A stretch of 64,000 nt of DNA from Peptacetobacter hiranonis (GCF_008151785.1 NZ_CP036523.1:248001-312000); one strand, 5' to 3'. Positions 53,648-63,569 are shown, counted from the stretch's first letter. Numbers and translations are program-made. Notes: generated from the letters alone by a model not told the origin.

Positions 53648-54823
53648 ATGATTCTTATAAAAAACGGAAACATAAACACAGTAACAAATGGAGAAATAAA
53701 AGGAGATATCCTTATAAAAAATAAAAAAATAGAAAAAATTGCAGATTCAATAGATACAACATGCCTTGAAGATGTTGAAGTAATCGATGCAGAGGGATTA
53801 AATGTATTTCCTGGATTTATCGATGCTCATACACATCTTGGACTTTGGGAAGATGGTCTAGGGTTTGAGGGAGCAGATGGAAATGAAGAAACTGATCCAA
53901 TTACACCTAATCTAAACCCAATAGATGCTATAAATCCGATGGACCACACATTTAAGGAAGCATACGAAGGTGGAATCACATCTGTATGTGTAACTCCAGG
54001 AAGTGCAAATGTCATGGGAGGACAGTGTATAGCGATAAAGACATTTGGAAAGAGAATAGATAAAATGGTAATAAAAAATCCTGTAGCTGTAAAAATAGCA
54101 TTTGGTGAAAATCCAAAGAGTTGCTATGGACAGGATGAAAAATCTCCTCAAACAAGAATGGCGATTGCAGCTACACTTAGAGAAAACTTTAGAAAGGCAC
54201 AGGATTATCTTGAGGAAATGAGTTTTTACAGTGAAGCTGATGATAATGATATAGATAAGCCAGAGTACGATATGAAGCTTGAGAGCTTAATACCGGTACT
54301 TAGAAGAAGAATTCCTCTAAAAGCACATGCACATAGAGCTGATGATATATTCACAGCGATAAGAATTGCAAAGGAATTCGACTTAAAGCTGACTATAGAC
54401 CACTGTACAGAAGGGCATTTAATAGTAGATGAGCTTCTTGAAGAAAATGGAGAATATCCAATAATAGTAGGTCCATCATTGACAGATAGATCTAAACCAG
54501 AGCTTAGAAACCTTTCTCTTGAAACAGCGGGAATACTTTCAAATGCAGGGATAGAGGTATCTCTGATGACAGACCACCCTGTAATACCAGTTCAGCACCT
54601 TCCAATGTGTGCAGGAATGGCTATTAAAAATGGTATGAAAGAAGATGCAGCACTTAGAGCGATAACTATAAACCCAGCCAAAACACTTGGAATAGACAAA
54701 AAAGTTGGTTCTCTTGAAGAAGGTAAGGATGCGGACATAGTTTTATGGGAAGGCTCACCATTTGATTTAGGTGGAAAAGTAATGTGTACGATAATAGATG
54801 GAAAAGTTGTTTATAAAAGATAA
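53648..54823 (+). CDS. Amidohydrolase family protein
   Basis: A metal-dependent hydrolase of the amidohydrolase superfamily (imidazolonepropionase/prolidase-like branch), 391 residues. Metal ligands are seen in FPGFIDAHTHLG (HxH), a His in PLKAHAHRADD and in LTIDHCTEGH, and the catalytic Asp in SLMTDHPVIP. The C-terminal block GIDKKVGSLEEGKDADIVLW is typical. The substrate is unknown; it could be an N-acyl amino acid or cyclic amide. AAAGGAAG lies before the ATG. tsaE begins 46 bases after its stop. Confidence 0.85.
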   Translation: MILIKNGNINTVTNGEIKGDILIKNKKIEKIADSIDTTCLEDVEVIDAEGLNVFPGFIDAHTHLGLWEDGLGFEGADGNEETDPITPNLNPIDAINPMDHTFKEAYEGGITSVCVTPGSANVMGGQCIAIKTFGKRIDKMVIKNPVAVKIAFGENPKSCYGQDEKSPQTRMAIAATLRENFRKAQDYLEEMSFYSEADDNDIDKPEYDMKLESLIPVLRRRIPLKAHAHRADDIFTAIRIAKEFDLKLTIDHCTEGHLIVDELLEENGEYPIIVGPSLTDRSKPELRNLSLETAGILSNAGIEVSLMTDHPVIPVQHLPMCAGMAIKNGMKEDAALRAITINPAKTLGIDKKVGSLEEGKDADIVLWEGSPFDLGGKVMCTIIDGKVVYKR

Positions 54824-54869
54824 TATACAAGGAAAATATAAAAGACAAATTAAAAAAACGGAGATAAAT

Positions 54870-55322
54870 ATGAAAAGAATTTTTTTAGAAGACGAAAATA
54901 AGACAAAGGAACTTGGTGAAAAACTAGGAAAATTAGTAGATGCTGGTTCAATTATTTGTCTAGTTGGAGATTTAGGAGCTGGAAAGACTACATTTACTCA
55001 GAGTTTTGCAAAATCACTTGGAGTAGATGATTATATAACTAGCCCCACATTTACAATAGTGAACGAATATCAGGGTAGATTGCCTCTATACCATTTCGAC
55101 GTTTATAGAATAGGATGTAGCGAGGAAATGTACGATATAGGATACGACGAATATATAAACTCAGATGGAGTTTGTATAATAGAATGGGCGAATTTAATAG
55201 AGGATATACTTCCAGACGAATATTTAAAAATAGATATGAAGTATAAAGAAATGGGTAGAGAGGTAACATTCGAGCCTGTTGGAGAAAAATACGAAAAAAT
55301 GATTGAGGAGATGAATTTATAG
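54870..55322 (+). CDS. tsaE: tRNA t6A synthesis ATPase TsaE
   Basis: ATPase of the TsaB-TsaD-TsaE complex that makes N6-threonylcarbamoyladenosine at position 37 of ANN-decoding tRNAs. 150 residues with Walker A GDLGAGKTTF at about residue 34 and conserved SPTFTIVNEY and HFDVYR. The ATG at 54870 follows ACGGAGAT; an upstream in-frame ATG inside the end of the previous gene is not supported by a ribosome binding site. tsaB follows immediately. Confidence 0.94.
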   Translation: MKRIFLEDENKTKELGEKLGKLVDAGSIICLVGDLGAGKTTFTQSFAKSLGVDDYITSPTFTIVNEYQGRLPLYHFDVYRIGCSEEMYDIGYDEYINSDGVCIIEWANLIEDILPDEYLKIDMKYKEMGREVTFEPVGEKYEKMIEEMNL

Positions 55323-56054
55323 ATGAAAATTTTAGGAATGGATACATCTTCAAGAGCATGCAGTGTAGCTGTTGTAGAAGATGATTGTCTTATATGTGAA
55401 TTTGTTATAAATAACAAAAAGACTCACTCACAGAAATTAATGCCTATGATAGAAACTATGCTTAATATGAGCGATTTAAGTATAGAGGATATGGATGCAA
55501 TAGCAGTTTCTGTAGGGCCAGGATCTTTTACAGGTCTTAGAATAAGTATGGCTACAGCAAAGGCTATCTCTCATGTAAATAATATTCCAATATTAGCTGT
55601 CAATGCGTTAGAAAGCTTAGCTGGAAATATGGACCTTTGTGACAAGAAAATATATCCAATACTAGATGCTCAGAGAACGCAGGTATATACAGCAAAATAC
55701 GAGTATAAAAACGACGAGCTTGTAGAGCTTGAAGGAATGGATGTAAAAGAGATAGATGATTTAATAGAAATTATAAAAAATTCTGGAGAAGAGTGTATAG
55801 TTCTTGGAGAAGCTGTTTCAAAATACGAAGATAAGCTATCAGAAGTAGAAAATATACATATTCCAGCAGTTTCTCACAATGTAACTAAGGCAGCAAGTGT
55901 TTGTGCAGTTGCTTTGGCTAAGTACAAAAGAGGTGAGGGAGTTCACAGCTGCTACGATGTAAATCCAATTTATATAAGAAAATCTCAGGCAGAAGTACAG
56001 TACGAAGAAAAAATGAAAAAATTAGAAGCTCAGAAATCAGCTGAAAATAAATAG
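55323..56054 (+). CDS. tsaB: tRNA t6A synthesis protein TsaB
   Basis: Scaffold partner of TsaD in t6A synthesis. 243 residues of the ASKHA fold: MKILGMDTSSRACSVAV at the start and VSVGPGSFTGLRI at about 63-75. It lacks the metal-binding histidines of TsaD, as expected. The start codon directly follows the tsaE stop, with AGGAG within the end of tsaE. rimI and tsaD come next, so the complex partners are co-encoded. Confidence 0.95.
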   Translation: MKILGMDTSSRACSVAVVEDDCLICEFVINNKKTHSQKLMPMIETMLNMSDLSIEDMDAIAVSVGPGSFTGLRISMATAKAISHVNNIPILAVNALESLAGNMDLCDKKIYPILDAQRTQVYTAKYEYKNDELVELEGMDVKEIDDLIEIIKNSGEECIVLGEAVSKYEDKLSEVENIHIPAVSHNVTKAASVCAVALAKYKRGEGVHSCYDVNPIYIRKSQAEVQYEEKMKKLEAQKSAENK

Positions 56055-56118
56055 AAATTTGAAGGAAAGAAGGAATTGAATTCTATTCTATACAGGAATT
56101 CAAATAAGAAGAGGGAAA

Positions 56119-56589
56119 ATGGAAAATACAGAAAAACTTTCTGATGTAATAGTAAGAGAAATGACTATGGACGATGTGGATGGAGTTTTCGAAGTTGAGA
56201 AAAATTGCTTTGAAGATTTTTGGTCTAAGCAGTCATTTATAGACGAGGTTAAAAACAGCAATGCTAGATATTTAGTAGCAGAAAAGGACTCTAAAATTGT
56301 AGGATATATAGGAATTTGGCTTATAATTGATGAAGGACATATAACAAATGTTGCAGTTCACAGCGATTATAGAGGACTTAAAATAGGAAATGAGCTACTA
56401 AAAGAAATGGTAAAACTTTGTAAAGAAAATAAAATAGTTGCTATGACTTTAGAGGTCAGAAGAAGCAATTTAGTAGCACAAAATCTGTACAAAAAATACG
56501 GATTTAAAATGGCTGGTGTTAGAAAAGAATATTATAGCGACAATAGAGAAGACGCAATAATAATGTGGAATCAGCTTTCGGAGGTGTAA
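56119..56589 (+). CDS. rimI: Ribosomal protein alanine acetyltransferase RimI
   Basis: A GNAT acetyltransferase of 156 residues that in E. coli acetylates the N-terminus of ribosomal protein S18. Acetyl-CoA motif [20 protein letters not shown] and the later [19 protein letters not shown] are typical. It commonly lies between tsaB and tsaD in Firmicutes, which supports the name. The stop is two bases before the tsaD ATG, whose ribosome binding site is within the end of rimI. Confidence 0.9.
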   Translation: MENTEKLSDVIVREMTMDDVDGVFEVEKNCFEDFWSKQSFIDEVKNSNARYLVAEKDSKIVGYIGIWLIIDEGHITNVAVHSDYRGLKIGNELLKEMVKLCKENKIVAMTLEVRRSNLVAQNLYKKYGFKMAGVRKEYYSDNREDAIIMWNQLSEV

Positions 56590-56591
56590 AA

Positions 56592-57608
56592 ATGAGCGAT
56601 ATAATAACTTTAGCGATAGAAAGTAGCTGTGATGAAACAGCTGCATCTGTCCTTAAAAACGGGAGAGAAGTGCTTTCAAATATAATATCAACACAGATAG
56701 ATATACATAAAAAATTTGGTGGAGTAGTTCCAGAAGTAGCTTCAAGAAAACATATAGAAAATATAGATATAGTTGTACAGCAGGCTTTAGATGAAGCAAA
56801 CATAACTATGAATGACATAACTCATATAGCAGTTACTTACGGTCCAGGACTTGTTGGAGCACTTTTAGTTGGATTATCTTATGCAAAAGCTATGGCTTAT
56901 GCGCTAGATATTCCTCTAGTTGGTGTAAATCATATAGAAGGACATTTAAGTGCTAACTACATAGCACATAAAGATTTAAAACCACCATTTATAACACTTA
57001 TAGTTTCTGGAGGACATACTCATCTAGTTGAGGTTAAGGACTACGGAGAATATGAAATACTAGGTAGAACAAGAGACGATGCATCTGGAGAAGCATTTGA
57101 CAAAGTAGCAAGAGCTATGGGACTTGGATATCCAGGTGGACCAATAATAGATAAATTAGCAAAAGAAGGAAATAAAGACGCAATAGAATTCCCAAGAGCG
57201 TATATGGATGAAGGTTATGACTTCAGCTTTAGTGGAATAAAATCTGCAGTATTAAACTACTTAAATGCTAAAAAAATGAAAAAAGAAGAAATAGTAGAAG
57301 CAGATGTTGCTGCATCTTTCCAGGATGCTGTAACAGATGTACTAGCAAACAAAGCCATAAAAGCAGCTAAAGAAAAAGGATATAGCATAATAACTCTATC
57401 TGGTGGTGTTGCTTCAAACTCTGGACTTAGAGAAAAAATAGAAATGCTAGGAAAAGAAAACGGAATAGAAGTAAAATATCCACCGCTAATACTTTGCACA
57501 GACAATGCTGCAATGATAGGATGCGCGGGATATTATAACTACATAAAAGGAAGAGTAGATGACATGAACCTAAATGCTGTTCCTAACTTACAGATTACAG
57601 ATAAATAA
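56592..57608 (+). CDS. tsaD: tRNA t6A transferase TsaD
   Basis: Transfers the threonylcarbamoyl group from its adenylate to A37 of tRNA. 338 residues. Iron-binding histidines in [11 protein letters not shown], and SGGHTHL and [10 protein letters not shown]-type blocks ([10 protein letters not shown]) are present. The ATG at 56592 is chosen because GGAGGTG is six bases upstream; a longer frame starting inside rimI lacks a ribosome binding site. Last gene of the t6A cluster, followed by a very large hairpin. Confidence 0.96.
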   Translation: MSDIITLAIESSCDETAASVLKNGREVLSNIISTQIDIHKKFGGVVPEVASRKHIENIDIVVQQALDEANITMNDITHIAVTYGPGLVGALLVGLSYAKAMAYALDIPLVGVNHIEGHLSANYIAHKDLKPPFITLIVSGGHTHLVEVKDYGEYEILGRTRDDASGEAFDKVARAMGLGYPGGPIIDKLAKEGNKDAIEFPRAYMDEGYDFSFSGIKSAVLNYLNAKKMKKEEIVEADVAASFQDAVTDVLANKAIKAAKEKGYSIITLSGGVASNSGLREKIEMLGKENGIEVKYPPLILCTDNAAMIGCAGYYNYIKGRVDDMNLNAVPNLQITDK

Positions 57609-57618
57609 TGACAAACAA

Positions 57619-57733
57619 GAAAAATAGGACTAATACTTGCGCCAGGTTTCGATGTCCCACTTTATTATATAAAACCATAAAATGAAGTGGAACGTCTGCA
57701 AATTGTTGCATCGTATTAGTCCTATTTTTTCTT
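57619..57733. terminator. Giant branched hairpin after tsaD
   Basis: A perfect 16-base outer stem AAAATAGGACTAATAC/GTATTAGTCCTATTTT (57621-57636 with 57713-57728) encloses about 75 bases, in which CCACTTTATT and AATGAAGTGG form a further 10-base stem. Runs of A and T flank it, so it can terminate in both directions. It is much larger than a normal terminator. Confidence 0.8.
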
Positions 57734-57817
57734 TTCTCATCAACAAACTGTAAACCGAAGAAAAGGAACAGTATTTAAAAATTCATAAAGATTGTAAAAC
57801 GATTTAAGTTTATATTA

Positions 57818-57945
57818 TAAAAAGGGTATCTGTATATCACGATGCAGCGACAATTCTGCAAGCGACTCGCAACTTATAAATGTGTTACATAAAAGTGTGA
57901 GTCGCTGAAGCCTGGAGCAAATGTGATATATGATACCCTTTTTCC
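57818..57945. terminator. Second giant branched hairpin, before MATE 3' end
   Basis: Outer stem AAAAAGGGTATC/GATACCCTTTTT extended by TATATCAC/GTGATATA, enclosing about 80 bases with an inner stem AGCGACTCGC...GTGAGTCGCT and a smaller TGCA...TGCA. It lies between convergent genes and probably ends the minus-strand MATE transcript. Confidence 0.78.
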
Positions 57946-57952
57946 GTATAAT

Positions 57953-59326
57953 TTATAAATCTTTTACAATATTAACTGCCCACTTTTTACTCAATGCCCT
58001 CGGTACTCCAAATACAAATTTTATTATTTCTTCGACCGATGTACACCGTACAAGTAAATATATAGGCAATCCTAATTTTGCAGCAAGGAATGTCAAAGGA
58101 ACAGATCCAAGCCACATAGAGCCCATTTCTATAATAAGAGCCATCTTAGTGTCTCCACCACTTCTAAGTACGCCTATAATAATAAACGTATTAAAAGCTC
58201 TCAGAGTCATTACAACAGCCATTATAATAAATATCTTAGTTATATCCGGTGCAAGCGTCTCAGAAACACTGAACACCTTTAAAAGCATAGGTATAGATAT
58301 TATTAAAAGAATACCCATTAAAAAGCCAGTTACAGTAACTATAACTCCTAATTTTTTAGAATAATCTAAAGCTCTGTCAATATGGTCAGAACCAAGTTCA
58401 TTTCCAAGCATTATAGATGATCCCATAGCGATACACATAGCTGTCATAACAAAGAAGTTACTAGTTGTTGTAGCTATCTGGCTTGCAGCAATTGCAGATG
58501 TTCCAGCCATAGCATAGGCTACTGAGTAACATACTGTAGCTACTGCCCAGAAAGATTCATTTAGGAATATTGGAAAACTTTTAGAGCCATATGCAACTAA
58601 AAAATCTTTTTCAAACATTCCAAAATGATGAATATTAAATCTAAGCATATAATCTTTTTTGTATAGGTATACATACCAAACCATTATAATTGCTTCCACT
58701 AGTCTAGCTATTAAAGTAGCTAGAGCAGCACCTTCAACTCCCATTTTAGGGAATCCTAATTTACCAAAGATAAGTACATAGTTTAAACAAACATTTACAA
58801 CGATTGCTATAGCACTACATTTCATACCTATATTTGGATTTTTTATACTACGAGAGCATACCCCAAATCCCATACTTATAGCAGTTAAAGGGTAGCTGAT
58901 TACTACTATTTTAAAATAATTTCTGCATAAAGCTACGACCTCAGGGTCGTATGAAAATATGTGTATTATACTTTCTGGTGAAACAAACGCTATTATTACA
59001 AAAGGAAGACTCATAACTAAACCAAGCAGTATACTAAGTGCAGTGACTTTTTTGATATTAGTTATATCATTTTTACCGAAAAACTGTGATATAAACAGTC
59101 CAGATCCTCCTAAAACACCGGCAAGACACATATTAAATATAAAGAAGAACTGATTTGCAACACCTACAGATGCAACAGAAACCTCACCCAAACTACTAAT
59201 CATAACAGTATCTATTACATTTACCGAAGATGAGATAAGGTTCTGTATGATTATAGGTATGCATAAAGATAAAAGAATACTGAAAAATCTCTTATTATAA
59301 TCGTCAAATGCAAATAGTTTTTTCAA
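57953..59326 (-). CDS. MATE-family efflux transporter
   Basis: A multidrug/toxin extrusion family protein of 457 residues with about twelve membrane helices in two halves (starting FFSILLSLCIPIIIQNLI; second half from about residue 240). It exports cationic compounds with Na+ or H+. Substrate is unknown. The TTG start at 59326 lies five bases after the stop of the ABC-F gene, with GGAG overlapping that stop, so it is coupled to it. An ABC-F protein next to an efflux pump makes antibiotic tolerance a reasonable but unproven idea. Confidence 0.92.
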   Translation of the reverse strand: MKKLFAFDDYNKRFFSILLSLCIPIIIQNLISSSVNVIDTVMISSLGEVSVASVGVANQFFFIFNMCLAGVLGGSGLFISQFFGKNDITNIKKVTALSILLGLVMSLPFVIIAFVSPESIIHIFSYDPEVVALCRNYFKIVVISYPLTAISMGFGVCSRSIKNPNIGMKCSAIAIVVNVCLNYVLIFGKLGFPKMGVEGAALATLIARLVEAIIMVWYVYLYKKDYMLRFNIHHFGMFEKDFLVAYGSKSFPIFLNESFWAVATVCYSVAYAMAGTSAIAASQIATTTSNFFVMTAMCIAMGSSIMLGNELGSDHIDRALDYSKKLGVIVTVTGFLMGILLIISIPMLLKVFSVSETLAPDITKIFIIMAVVMTLRAFNTFIIIGVLRSGGDTKMALIIEMGSMWLGSVPLTFLAAKLGLPIYLLVRCTSVEEIIKFVFGVPRALSKKWAVNIVKDL

Positions 59327-59330
59327 TAAT

Positions 59331-61247
59331 TTACTCCATTATCTGTTCCCATTTTTCATAAAGAGAGGCTAATTTGTCCTCTAATTCTGCTTTTTCTAGG
59401 TTAACTTCTTTTGATTTTTCTGGATTTGAATAAATTTCTTCCTGACAAAGCATCATATCAAGACCAGCTATTTTCTTTTCAGTCTGCTCAATATCGTCCT
59501 CTAATTTTTTGATTTTATTCTTGCTCCGTCTCTCGATTTCCCTCTGTTCTTTTTCTTTTCTTTTTTCCTCTTTTAACTGAGTTTTTGTCTTAGTCTCAGT
59601 GTTTTCCTCTTTGTTCATTTCACTTAGCTGTCTTTTCTTTTCAATATAATAGTCGTAATTTCCAAGGTATTCTGTTACCCCATTTTCACTAAGGACTAGT
59701 ATTTTATCGACAACTTTATTTAAGAAATATCTATCATGAGAGATAGTAAATATAGTTCCTGTATAGTTTACAAGAGCTTCTTCTAACACTTCTTTTGAGT
59801 CTATATCTAAGTGGTTTGTAGGTTCGTCAAGAAGTAGGAAGTTAGACTGAGATAGTATCAGTTTAAGAATTGCAACCCTTGCTCTCTCTCCACCACTTAG
59901 AGAAGATATCTTTTTAAATACATCTTCATTTTCAAATAAAAAGGCTCCAAGCATATTTCTAACCTCTGTTTGAGTAAGATGTGGATTTGCATCCCATATT
60001 TCGTCAATTACAGAGTTTTCAAGGTTTAGAGTCTTCTGTTCCTGATGGAAGTATGCGGTATTTACATTTGTGCCGAATTTTACTTCACCTTCCATAGGCT
60101 GTATTTCATTCATTATAATTTTAAATAATGTGGATTTACCTGCTCCATTTGGCCCTATAAGTGCTACTTTTTCACCTCTATATATATCAAGGTTTAAATC
60201 TTTAAATAGAACCTTATCAGGGAAACTCATTTCCACATCTCTAACAGCTAAAACATCATTTCCGCTTTCAACTGCTGGAATAAATTTTATTTTTGCTCTT
60301 TTTCTTTCTCCATCTGGTCTATCTAGCACTTCTATCTTAGACAGTGCTTTTTCCTTACTTCTAGCTCTCTTTAAATGTTTTTCTCTACCGTAAGCTTTTA
60401 ATCTTTCAATAGATTCTTCTTGTTTTTTTATTTCCTTCTGCTGATCTTCGTAAGTTTTTCTTTCTATTTCCTTGTCGATAGCAGATTTTTCTACATAATA
60501 AGAGTAGTTTCCGTTGTAAGCCTTTAGCTTCTTATTATGTATTTCAAATATTCTATTTACCGATTGGTCTAAGAAATATCTGTCATGGGAAATAAGGATA
60601 ACAGTTCCTTTGTACTGTTTAAGGAACAGCTCTAACCACTCAAGAGCATCAGAATCAAGATGGTTTGTAGGTTCGTCCAGTAGAAGAAGAGTAGGTTTTC
60701 TAAGTAGCAGCTTAGCTAAAAGAACTCTAGTCTTTTCTCCTCCTGAAAGAATTTTGATTGGTTTTTCTAGTTTTTCATCGTTAAAACCTAGACCTTTTAA
60801 AACTCCTTTTGCTTCGGATTTATATCCATATCCGTTTGAGTTTTGGAAAAGTTCTAGTTTATGTGAATAATTATCCATAAGTTTTTGTAAATCTGGAGAG
60901 TTAGTTTCTGAACTTTTGTCAGAAATCTCACATTCCATTTTTCTAAGATCTTCTTCCATTTTTATGAGGTCGCTAAAAACTTCTAAAACCTCTGTAAAAA
61001 TAGTATTGTCTGAGTAGAAGTTGGTATTCTGCTCTAAATAACCGATTTCACAATCTTTAGATGTATAAATTTCTCCGCTGTCATATCCGTAAATTCCAGA
61101 AATTATCTTAAAAAGAGTTGTTTTTCCAGTTCCGTTTACGCCTATAACGCCGATTTTATCGCCCTCATTAACAGTAAAACTTATGTTTTCGAGTATTGAT
61201 TCTACACCAAAACTCTTAGTTAAGTTATTACATGATAAAATAATCAT
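59331..61247 (-). CDS. ABC-F family ATPase
   Basis: A soluble ABC protein with two ATPase domains and no membrane part, 638 residues. Domain 1: Walker A GVNGTGKTT, signature LSGGEKTRV, Walker B LLLLDEPTNHLD. A charged P-site-tRNA-interaction linker lies at about 245-310 (rich in Lys/Arg/Glu). Domain 2: GPNGAGKST, LSGGERARV, LLLDEPTNHLD. A C-terminal coiled coil covers about 540-638. ABC-F proteins act on the ribosomal E site, rescuing stalled or antibiotic-blocked ribosomes. The coiled-coil tail resembles housekeeping Uup/YdiF types more than resistance types. GAGGAGG precedes the ATG. Confidence 0.93.
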   Translation of the reverse strand: MIILSCNNLTKSFGVESILENISFTVNEGDKIGVIGVNGTGKTTLFKIISGIYGYDSGEIYTSKDCEIGYLEQNTNFYSDNTIFTEVLEVFSDLIKMEEDLRKMECEISDKSSETNSPDLQKLMDNYSHKLELFQNSNGYGYKSEAKGVLKGLGFNDEKLEKPIKILSGGEKTRVLLAKLLLRKPTLLLLDEPTNHLDSDALEWLELFLKQYKGTVILISHDRYFLDQSVNRIFEIHNKKLKAYNGNYSYYVEKSAIDKEIERKTYEDQQKEIKKQEESIERLKAYGREKHLKRARSKEKALSKIEVLDRPDGERKRAKIKFIPAVESGNDVLAVRDVEMSFPDKVLFKDLNLDIYRGEKVALIGPNGAGKSTLFKIIMNEIQPMEGEVKFGTNVNTAYFHQEQKTLNLENSVIDEIWDANPHLTQTEVRNMLGAFLFENEDVFKKISSLSGGERARVAILKLILSQSNFLLLDEPTNHLDIDSKEVLEEALVNYTGTIFTISHDRYFLNKVVDKILVLSENGVTEYLGNYDYYIEKKRQLSEMNKEENTETKTKTQLKEEKRKEKEQREIERRSKNKIKKLEDDIEQTEKKIAGLDMMLCQEEIYSNPEKSKEVNLEKAELEDKLASLYEKWEQIME

Positions 61248-61387
61248 AAATTTCTACCTCCTCAAGCTACCTAAAATTATAATGTTTTGATATAATATAT
61301 TCAAGGCTATATGTATGGTTTTACAAAAAAGTATGTTATATAATAAACCATGATGGATTATAATAGAGTTAGGGGGTGCTAATTTAG

Positions 61388-62029
61388 ATGGGAAATAAAA
61401 ATATTTCTATGGCGGTTATAAGAAGACTACCTAAATACTACAGATACTTAGGTGAGCTTCTAGACAATGATGTTCAGAGAATATCATCAAAAGAATTAAG
61501 TGAAATAATAGGTTTCACAGCTTCTCAGATAAGACAGGATTTAAACAACTTTGGAGGATTCGGACAGCAGGGGTACGGATATAATGTAGAGGCTCTACAC
61601 AAAGAAATCGGAAAGATATTAGGTCTTGATAGACCATATAATGCTGTTCTTATAGGTGTAGGGAATCTAGGTCAGGCTATAACAAACTATTCAGGATTTA
61701 GAAACTCAGGATTTGAAATAAAAGCTTTATTTGATGCAAATCCAAGAATGATAGGTCTAAAAATAAGAGAGCTTGAAATATTAGACTCTGATATTATAGA
61801 AGACTATATAAAAGAACACGAAATAGATATAGCAATAGTATGTATACCTAAAAATGGAGCTCAGGAACTAATAAACAGAATAGTTGGAGCTGGAATAAAA
61901 GGTATATGGAACTTTGCTCCAATAGATCCAGAAGTTCCAAAAGGAATAATTGTTGAAAATGTTAACTTAACGGAAAGTCTATTCACTCTTTCTTATTTAA
62001 TGAAAGAAAACAACGAATTAAAGAAATAA
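61388..62029 (+). CDS. rex: Redox-sensing repressor Rex
   Basis: A repressor that senses the NADH/NAD+ ratio and controls fermentation genes. 213 residues: N-terminal winged helix about 1-80 (KELSEIIGFTASQIRQDLNN, FGGFGQQGYGYNV) and a Rossmann NAD(H) domain from about 85 (VLIGVGNLGQAI), ending with a swapped helix. GGGGGTGC-type ribosome binding site. Likely targets include butyrate and alcohol pathways elsewhere; no clear Rex box (TTGTTAAN4TTAACAA) was seen in this window. Confidence 0.96.
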   Translation: MGNKNISMAVIRRLPKYYRYLGELLDNDVQRISSKELSEIIGFTASQIRQDLNNFGGFGQQGYGYNVEALHKEIGKILGLDRPYNAVLIGVGNLGQAITNYSGFRNSGFEIKALFDANPRMIGLKIRELEILDSDIIEDYIKEHEIDIAIVCIPKNGAQELINRIVGAGIKGIWNFAPIDPEVPKGIIVENVNLTESLFTLSYLMKENNELKK

Positions 62030-62105
62030 GTTATATTTTAGAAAAAAAGAATCTTAATGTTTTGAGTTATTTGGATTAAATTTGTAAAAATTAAAAATTG
62101 AGAAA

Positions 62106-62140
62106 TAAAAAAGACTGATTTGAAAAAATCAGTCTTTTTG
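62106..62140. terminator. Bidirectional terminator between rex and ferredoxin
   Basis: AAAAAGACTGATTT/AAATCAGTCTTTTT stem with A and T runs on both sides, between convergent genes. Confidence 0.9.
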
Positions 62141-62150
62141 TTTAGTAAAA

Positions 62151-62321
62151 TTATTCAGCCTGAGGAGCTCCTACTGGACAAGCTTCAGCACATGCACCAC
62201 ATTCAACACATGCATCTGCATCTATTACGTATATGCTATCTCCTTCAGATATTGCTCCAACTGGACATTCAGCTGCACAAGCACCACAGCTAACGCAAGC
62301 ATCAGTTATTTTGTATGCCAT
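62151..62321 (-). CDS. 2[4Fe-4S] ferredoxin
   Basis: A 56-residue clostridial-type ferredoxin, the mobile electron carrier for enzymes such as VOR and hydrogenase. Two motifs are complete: [12 protein letters not shown] and [12 protein letters not shown], giving two [4Fe-4S] clusters. The start follows AGGAGG on the minus strand. It stands alone, convergent with rex, sharing a terminator. High use of preferred codons (GCA, TGT, GAA) suggests strong expression. Confidence 0.95.
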   Translation of the reverse strand: MAYKITDACVSCGACAAECPVGAISEGDSIYVIDADACVECGACAEACPVGAPQAE

Positions 62322-62729
62322 TTTAGTTTCCTCCTAATATTATAAAATTTATTTAAGTACATTATAACAAAAAAGTTCTACTATAACAATTAAATTAATT
62401 GATGAAAATCAAATATTTTTGTATCATATAACTTAAACATAGAAACTTCAATACTTTTAGAGATTTGAAAAAAATTGTTGGAGAATAATGATTCTTTTTT
62501 GCATTTAATTTATAACAGAAATTAATTCTAAATTAGTATTTTCATTATATAAAAAATATGTTAAAAAAATTTCAATTTTAAAAAATAGAGAGAAGAGGTG
62601 AAAAGGTCGCACTTTTTATCGGAAAAGAATATTATTTCTATTAGTGTATATTAAATAGGTAAAATAAGATATACTAATAGTACAAGAAGGCACTTATTTA
62701 TAACTTAATTTATAAAAATAGAATACAAT
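62322..62729. other. Ferredoxin upstream region
   Basis: 408 AT-rich bases without a gene. An imperfect inverted repeat TATTAGTGTATA (near 62639) and TATACTAATA (near 62670) lies before the P-loop protein gene. Promoters for the divergent ferredoxin and the downstream gene must be here but could not be fixed. Confidence 0.35.
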
Positions 62730-63569
62730 ATGAAAACGATATCAAAGAAAGCGGCTATACTTTTGAAAATTTATGTATTAATAGGAAAAAGTGGGACAGG
62801 AAAAAGCTATAAATCATTAGAATTGGCTTGTGAAAATAATATAGATTATATTATAGATGACGGCCTACTTATTTATAAGGGTCAAATCATTGCAGGAGTG
62901 TCTGCAAAACAGTCACAGACTAAGATGGAGGCTGTTAGAAGGGCTGTTTTTTCTGATATAAATCACAGAGAATCTGTTAAGAAAAAGATTAACGATTTAG
63001 ATATAAATCGTATTCTGGTTTTAGGTACATCGTTAAAGATGGTAAAGAAAATTTGTGCAGCTCTAGAATTAGGCAATATATATGAGATTATAGATATAAA
63101 CGATATAAGTACCGATTACGAGATAAGAAAGGCTATAGAGTCTAGAAAAAAAGGAAATCATATAATACCAGTTCCTACTGTAGAGATTAAAAAAAGAATA
63201 AATGGGTTAAGAATAAATCCCCTAAGAAGATTTTTTATGACATCTAATAAAGAGGCTAAAATACTTGAAAAAACTGTAATTAGACCGGCTTTTAGCTATA
63301 TGGGTAAGTTCTATATTGCTCCGGAAGTATTAAATCAGATTATAAAATACACTATATCAAAAGATACGCATATATCTAGAATAAATAGAATAAGCATAGA
63401 TAATTCAAACGGAAAAATAAAGATAAAAGTAAGTGTAAATATAAGAAATTTGGATGCTTTTGGTAGTCTAAAAAACACTCAACATAATATAAAAAGAAAT
63501 GTAGAGGAAATGACATTAATTAATGTGGATAGAATTGATTTTTATATTAATAAAATAAAAGATAAATAG
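62730..63569 (+). CDS. P-loop protein with Asp23-like C-terminal domain
   Basis: A 279-residue protein of unknown role. An N-terminal Walker A motif LIGKSGTGKSYKS lies at about residues 17-29, with IIDDGLLIYKG after it. The last 90 residues (APEVLNQIIKYTISKDT..., then KIKIKVSVNIRNLD and a final amphipathic segment) resemble the Asp23/Gls24 alkaline-shock fold. The start is uncertain: ATG at 62730 and TTG at 62763 both lack a good ribosome binding site. It precedes gluD by 165 bases but may not share its promoter. No function is assigned. Confidence 0.6.
   Translation: MKTISKKAAILLKIYVLIGKSGTGKSYKSLELACENNIDYIIDDGLLIYKGQIIAGVSAKQSQTKMEAVRRAVFSDINHRESVKKKINDLDINRILVLGTSLKMVKKICAALELGNIYEIIDINDISTDYEIRKAIESRKKGNHIIPVPTVEIKKRINGLRINPLRRFFMTSNKEAKILEKTVIRPAFSYMGKFYIAPEVLNQIIKYTISKDTHISRINRISIDNSNGKIKIKVSVNIRNLDAFGSLKNTQHNIKRNVEEMTLINVDRIDFYINKIKDK

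Noticed and set aside
57930-58364. Plus-strand open frame opposite the MATE gene
   Set aside because: It is the antisense of a clear MATE transporter, lacks a ribosome binding site and resembles no family.
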